From: an uncultured Clostridia bacterium
GTDB taxonomy: Bacteria > Bacillota > Clostridia > Christensenellales > Aristaeellaceae
Direction of reading: 5' to 3'
Assembly (NCBI GenBank): GCA_946409855.1
Contig: CAMJXZ010000115.1
Location: forward strand, 1-9,236
DNA length: 9,236 nt
Shown: positions 6,939-9,236 of the stretch, one piece after another
Layout: each line of letters starts with the position of its first letter
Numbering within the stretch: position 1 is the stretch's first letter
Position numbers and translations under genes: made by a program
The notes under the pieces: model-generated
Databases searched by the model: none
What the model was told of the DNA's origin: nothing
What the model saw: only the letters and a program-made list of their open reading frames with translations

Positions 6939-7646
6939 GTGACGCCAGTCAGAATTGCAGCCTTGACGGCTGATGTGATGATGCTTATCGTATGCATTCG
7001 CATAATGGCTCGCAGTCGTGCCGGATCCGGGAAGAGATCGATTCATGTCCCGTCTGCGTGGCTGTGGCTTATGATCATCGCAACCGTGGGGATCAGTTCG
7101 CTGCTGATCCTCTTCGGTGAATCTTTGAGAATCTACGGAGTAATTGTTTTTACGATCATGTGGTTATTCGGCTTCAGTCTTTCAGTGCTGGGAGCCAACT
7201 TCCGCTGTATTTGGGACGAGACTGGGTTTTGGTATCGCACCTCATTCGGCCGGGAATACCGTTATGCCTTTGGTGACATTCGATGGATCAAACTGACCAC
7301 CGGCAACAATTCATACACCAACTATCGTGTTTTCATGCCCGACAGGCATATGGATTTTGACTCGATGATGGTCAACTGCTCGGCATTTCTTGATGCATAC
7401 AGCACATGGCGCAGCACAGAAAACATGGAACCCTGGCAGAACGTGGCTGAAAGGGAATGGCTGTCTGTGTACAGGACACATGGTCCGTTCCGGCAGAAGC
7501 TGGACCGGGCAGAGGGCATTGCACCCCTTCTGATCCTCTTTGGTATACTGGCTGTCCTGAATGTGATTCTCCTGGCTTTCCTGTGTGCCGCCGGATCAGC
7601 AGACATGCCTATGATTATCTTCTTTACAGCGTGCGCTGCCTTATAG
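6939..7646 (+). CDS. Multi-pass membrane protein with PH-like cytoplasmic segment, amber-truncated
   Basis: No family recognised with confidence. I choose GTG 6939 over the in-frame ATG 6918 because the strong AAAGGAGG (6922-6929) lies after the ATG and 9 nt before the GTG; this gives 235 residues. Predicted membrane segments are about 4-23, 40-60, 65-87, 194-217, and a last one starting near 223. Between segments 3 and 4, residues 89-158 are soluble and aromatic-rich (FRCIWDETGFWYRTSFG, YAFGDIRWIKL, NYRVFMP). This strand pattern resembles bacterial PH-like domains carried by small membrane proteins, though it is weak evidence. The gene starts 40 nt after the methyltransferase stop and is probably co-transcribed with it. 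The TAG at 7644-7646 falls in the middle of the last hydrophobic segment, and the same frame stays coding-like to TGA 7746-7748. Base composition is less GC-rich than the genes to the left. Confidence 0.75.
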   Translation: MTPVRIAALTADVMMLIVCIRIMARSRAGSGKRSIHVPSAWLWLMIIATVGISSLLILFGESLRIYGVIVFTIMWLFGFSLSVLGANFRCIWDETGFWYRTSFGREYRYAFGDIRWIKLTTGNNSYTNYRVFMPDRHMDFDSMMVNCSAFLDAYSTWRSTENMEPWQNVAEREWLSVYRTHGPFRQKLDRAEGIAPLLILFGILAVLNVILLAFLCAAGSADMPMIIFFTACAAL

Positions 7647-7748
7647 ATTGCTCCATTCATTGCCTTGATGGAGATAGACCGGCATCCGAAATGGATTCGC
7701 TGTTGGTATAAAGGCCCGATCCACGCAAAGCCAGATGAAGAGCAATGA
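7647..7748 (+). pseudogene. In-frame continuation of the membrane protein beyond the TAG
   Basis: Directly after TAG 7644-7646, the same frame reads 33 codons, beginning IAPFIALMEIDRHPKWIRC and ending AKPDEEQ, to TGA 7746-7748. The first residues complete the interrupted membrane segment, and the next are basic and aromatic as expected for a cytosolic tail. The restored protein would be 269 residues. The simplest reading is a nonsense mutation that removed the C-terminus; readthrough or a base-calling error are alternatives. Confidence 0.6.
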
Positions 7749-7761
7749 AAGCACGGGATCA

Positions 7762-7790
7762 TCGAGTGGGAGTAAATCCCCCACATTCGA
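7762..7790 (+). repeat. Imperfect hairpin upstream of the strong terminator
   Basis: TCGA-GTGGG-(9 nt)-CCCAC-AT-TCGA: a 5-bp perfect stem extended by TCGA/TCGA with a two-base bulge. It lies between the end of the membrane-protein frame (7748) and the large hairpin at 7793. It is not a tRNA fragment that I can identify. It may be part of the terminator region or of an attachment site. Confidence 0.35.
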
Positions 7791-7792
7791 GA

Positions 7793-7832
7793 GCCTGAAA
7801 AGCCTTGATTTACAAGGCTTTTCAGGCTTTTT
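7793..7832 (+). terminator. Strong intrinsic terminator, perfect 15-bp stem
   Basis: GCCTGAAAAGCCTTG, loop ATTTA, then the exact reverse complement CAAGGCTTTTCAGGC, followed by TTTTT (7828-7832). It would end the methyltransferase/membrane-protein transcript and insulate it from the integrase. It sits at the point where sequence changes from chromosome-like to AT-rich, so it may also mark or contain the junction of the acquired element. Confidence 0.9.
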
Positions 7833-7848
7833 CTGTAGTTGTGGGGTA

Positions 7849-7877
7849 TTGACTTTGCGGAACATTTGCGGTATCCT
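7849..7877 (+). promoter_or_regulatory. Promoter for the integrase
   Basis: TTGACT (5/6, 7849-7854), 17 nt, TATCCT (4/6, 7872-7877). It lies 50 nt before the integrase start codon. The spacer holds a direct repeat (see 7854-7871), so a bound protein would block RNA polymerase. Confidence 0.6.
7854..7871 (+). repeat. Direct repeat TTTGCGG, 11-bp period, inside integrase promoter
   Basis: TTTGCGG occurs at 7854-7860 and 7865-7871, one helical turn apart, exactly between the -35 and -10 boxes. Such phased direct repeats are typical of binding sites for integrase arm domains, excisionases or repressors. Which, if any, applies here is unknown. Confidence 0.45.
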
Positions 7878-7926
7878 TGGTGTATGATTTGCTGAACAAG
7901 CTTCGATTGTTTTGGAGGTCTGAGCA

Positions 7927-8739
7927 ATGAAATACACAACCTACAATGTTCAACAGCTTAATCGCAAGGGGAAACCTTGGCAAGCGAGAGCAAAGTATAA
8001 GGATGTTTATGGCAAGTGGAAAGAGGTCAGCAAAATGTTGCCTGATGCCAAGGGCAAAAAAGAAGCTACGAGAATGGCAAAAGAATGGTTTGACAATCTC
8101 AATGCTGAAGCTGACCTGATGCCCAATGTGGGCAAAGCCAAGACAGTAGAAGCAACCTATAAGGAATATCTTAAACATCAATTAGATACAGGTGAGATAG
8201 AGAAAAGCACCTATAGCAATAACATTTACTCATTTAACAAGTATATCAAGCCCTATTTGGGTGATTATATCTTTGCTACAGTTGATAAGACAGTAATCAA
8301 TGGTTGGATTACAAAGTTGTATCAGTTGGGATTATCGCAGAATACGATACACACAACCTATGCAAGACTGAAAAAAGTCTATAATTACTTTTTCAACAAT
8401 GGCGAATTGCTAAGAGACCCTTTCAAGGGCATTAAAATGCCTAAGAAGGGTGAAGCAAAGATAACCCATCTGACCAATGAGCAAATGGATAATGTATTGT
8501 CTGCGGTTTATGTGGATTATGAACCACAAGACCCTATGTATGTGGGCATACTATTGGCATTCTATGCAGGGTTAAGGCGTGGCGAGATTTGCGGACTTAG
8601 ATGGAATGATATAAACTTTTACAAGCACACAATTACAATTAGGTCTGCGGTTGGTGTAAGTAATGGTGTAGCAGGAGACTATACTAAGAACCCTAAAATA
8701 AAAGCTCTAATAGAACCTTCCCTATGTTGCCTCAGTTAG
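7927..8739 (+). CDS. Integrase N-terminal fragment: arm-binding and core-binding domains, catalytic Arg I
   Basis: 270 residues as read. Residues 1-62 resemble the AP2-like/arm-DNA-binding domain (GKPWQARAKYKDVYGKW, EVSKMLPDAKGKKEATRMAKEW). Residues 73-170 form the SAM-like core-binding domain (TVEATYKEYLKHQ, STYSNNIYSFNKYIKPYLGD, HTTYARLKKVYNYFFNNG). The catalytic domain starts near 178 (THLTNEQMDNVL) and contains AGLRRGEICGLRW with R217. The last 13 residues (258-270, ending LCCLS before TAG 8737-8739) are out of frame and not native. Confidence 0.8.
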   Translation: MKYTTYNVQQLNRKGKPWQARAKYKDVYGKWKEVSKMLPDAKGKKEATRMAKEWFDNLNAEADLMPNVGKAKTVEATYKEYLKHQLDTGEIEKSTYSNNIYSFNKYIKPYLGDYIFATVDKTVINGWITKLYQLGLSQNTIHTTYARLKKVYNYFFNNGELLRDPFKGIKMPKKGEAKITHLTNEQMDNVLSAVYVDYEPQDPMYVGILLAFYAGLRRGEICGLRWNDINFYKHTITIRSAVGVSNGVAGDYTKNPKIKALIEPSLCCLS

Positions 8740-9128
8740 AGCAAGCATTGAAGGAAAGAAAGGTTTTACTTAACCCTCTTGATAGTTGGTATGTAGTTGG
8801 AGAGGGTGAAACCTTTATGAGACCTCAACAGTATAATCGCCTCTTTAGTGAGTTTATTGAAAGAAATAGCTTAGTTGATGCCTATGGAAAGAAGATAGTC
8901 CCCCACGGACTTAGACATAACTTTGCAACAGTTGGTATTCGTGCAGGAATGGATATAGCAAGCCTTGCCCTGATGATGGGACACGCCAGCAGAGCAATGA
9001 CCCTTGATACCTATGGGGATGCAAATGCAGATGCTCTATCCCTTGCAAGCGTTAAGCTAAAAGATACATTCAATGAGAATACTGAATACTTTAGGCTTGA
9101 AGAAGAACAAGATGAACACAAAGAATAA
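8724..9128 (+). CDS. Integrase C-terminal fragment: catalytic HxxR, His and Tyr
   Basis: 134 residues if read from the internal ATG 8724, but the family frame extends upstream to about 8697. There is no ribosome binding site before 8724, so independent translation is doubtful. Catalytic residues in this numbering are H61 and R64 (PHGLRHNFAT), H87 (MMGHASRAMT) and the nucleophile Y97 (LDTYGD, codon 9012-9014). An acidic tail (LEEEQDEHKE) ends at TAA 9126-9128. Confidence 0.78.
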   Translation: MLPQLEQALKERKVLLNPLDSWYVVGEGETFMRPQQYNRLFSEFIERNSLVDAYGKKIVPHGLRHNFATVGIRAGMDIASLALMMGHASRAMTLDTYGDANADALSLASVKLKDTFNENTEYFRLEEEQDEHKE

Positions 9129-9134
9129 GACGCT

Positions 9135-9162
9135 TGACATTTCTTTGGATTTTGCTATAATA
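9135..9162 (+). promoter_or_regulatory. Fully consensus promoter just after the integrase
   Basis: TTGACA (6/6, 9135-9140), 16 nt, TATAAT (6/6, 9157-9162), starting 6 nt after the integrase stop. Both hexamers are perfect, so the next gene is expected to be strongly expressed unless repressed. Confidence 0.85.
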
Positions 9163-9202
9163 AAAGTTGTCCGATAAACTTGAATTTGACGAGGTAAGAC
9201 AA

Positions 9203-9236
9203 ATGACCATCCAAACAGTTGAACAAAACAACATAT
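9203..9236 (+). CDS. Start of an unidentified gene of the acquired region (cut by window end)
   Basis: ATG 9203 is preceded by GAGG (9191-9194) at 8-nt spacing and lies about 35 nt downstream of the expected start of the consensus promoter at 9135-9162. Eleven codons are visible (MTIQTVEQNNI). This is too short to assign a family. The AT-rich composition matches the integrase rather than the chromosomal genes, so it probably belongs to the same element. Confidence 0.55.
   Translation, partial: MTIQTVEQNNI

Larger units (their letters stand above)
7927..9128 (+). pseudogene. Tyrosine recombinase/integrase, split by a one-base frameshift
   Basis: Mobile-element integrase for site-specific recombination. 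The reading frame is lost after K257 (codon 8695-8697). Restoring one A to the run at 8695-8698 joins the halves as NPK-NKSSNRTFPMLPQ, the usual integrase beta-strand segment, giving an intact 400-residue protein of normal family length. The first half holds the arm-binding and core-binding domains and the first catalytic Arg; the second holds H-x-x-R, His and the Tyr nucleophile, so neither piece could work alone. ATG 7927 follows GGAGG (7914-7918) with 8-nt spacing. AT-rich composition and codon use are unlike all genes left of 7750, which supports horizontal acquisition. No canonical X-XXY-YYZ slippery site is present, so a mutation or a sequencing indel is more likely than programmed frameshifting. 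Confidence 0.88.

Noticed and set aside
7749..7792. tRNA 3' end as an attachment site
   Set aside because: The short GTGGG/CCCAC hairpin lacks a T-loop GTTCRA sequence, a CCA end and a complete cloverleaf.
7322..7939. Minus-strand open frame across the membrane-protein end, hairpins and integrase promoter
   Set aside because: It runs through a perfect terminator hairpin and a promoter, and has no ribosome binding site or domain that I can see.
8690..8700. Programmed -1 frameshift in the integrase
   Set aside because: There is no X-XXY-YYZ slippery heptamer, and a TAA lies in the second frame immediately upstream. A one-base deletion explains the data more simply.
7644..8739. Genome-wide reassignment of TAG to an amino acid
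   Set aside because: Only one of the two TAG codons interrupts a frame in phase. The TAG at 8737 is reached only because of the upstream frameshift. The complete chromosomal genes here end in TGA or TAA, which gives no test of reassignment.

Overview
The window looks like a piece of an anaerobic, Gram-positive, high-GC Clostridia-type chromosome. The evidence is strong GGAGG-type ribosome binding sites, a group B-type monomeric [FeFe] hydrogenase, a peptidoglycan-binding surface protein with MucBP-like repeats, and an rRNA uracil methyltransferase with a C-terminal extension that I associate with Clostridia. GC content is high up to about position 6600, intermediate from 6600 to 7750, and clearly low from about 7840 to the end. 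The right end therefore looks like the start of a horizontally acquired element.

Layout: 1-1350 (minus strand, running off the window) is a secreted protein with one peptidoglycan-binding domain and four complete ~60-residue repeats joined by Ala/Pro/Thr linkers. 1478-3613 (minus) is a two-gene operon, ychF then a sugar-transfer-type ATP-grasp enzyme. It is driven by a near-consensus promoter (3700-3728) that overlaps the 3' end of the upstream gene, and it ends in a small intrinsic terminator (1454-1474). 3712-5217 (minus) is the [FeFe] hydrogenase, with its own promoter at 5297-5325. A divergent intergenic region separates it from 5459-6898 (plus), an RlmD/RumA-type 23S rRNA m5U methyltransferase that lacks a TRAM domain and carries a C-terminal extension. 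It is followed by a multi-pass membrane protein (6939-7646) whose last membrane segment is cut by an in-frame TAG, although coding-like sequence continues to 7748. A perfect 15-bp hairpin with a T tract (7793-7832) closes this unit.

From about 7840 the sequence becomes AT-rich. A tyrosine recombinase/integrase (7927-9128) is broken by what looks like a one-base deletion in an A run at 8695-8698. It is followed by a fully consensus promoter (9135-9162) and the first 11 codons of another gene. The mobile-element boundary is probably in 7749-7926, but no second attachment site is visible, so this is inference.

No wholly new multi-gene system can be demonstrated. The points most worth a second look are the frameshifted integrase beside an amber-interrupted membrane gene, the composition step through the methyltransferase C-terminus, the hydrogenase leader repeat, and the promoter nested in the hydrogenase 3' end.
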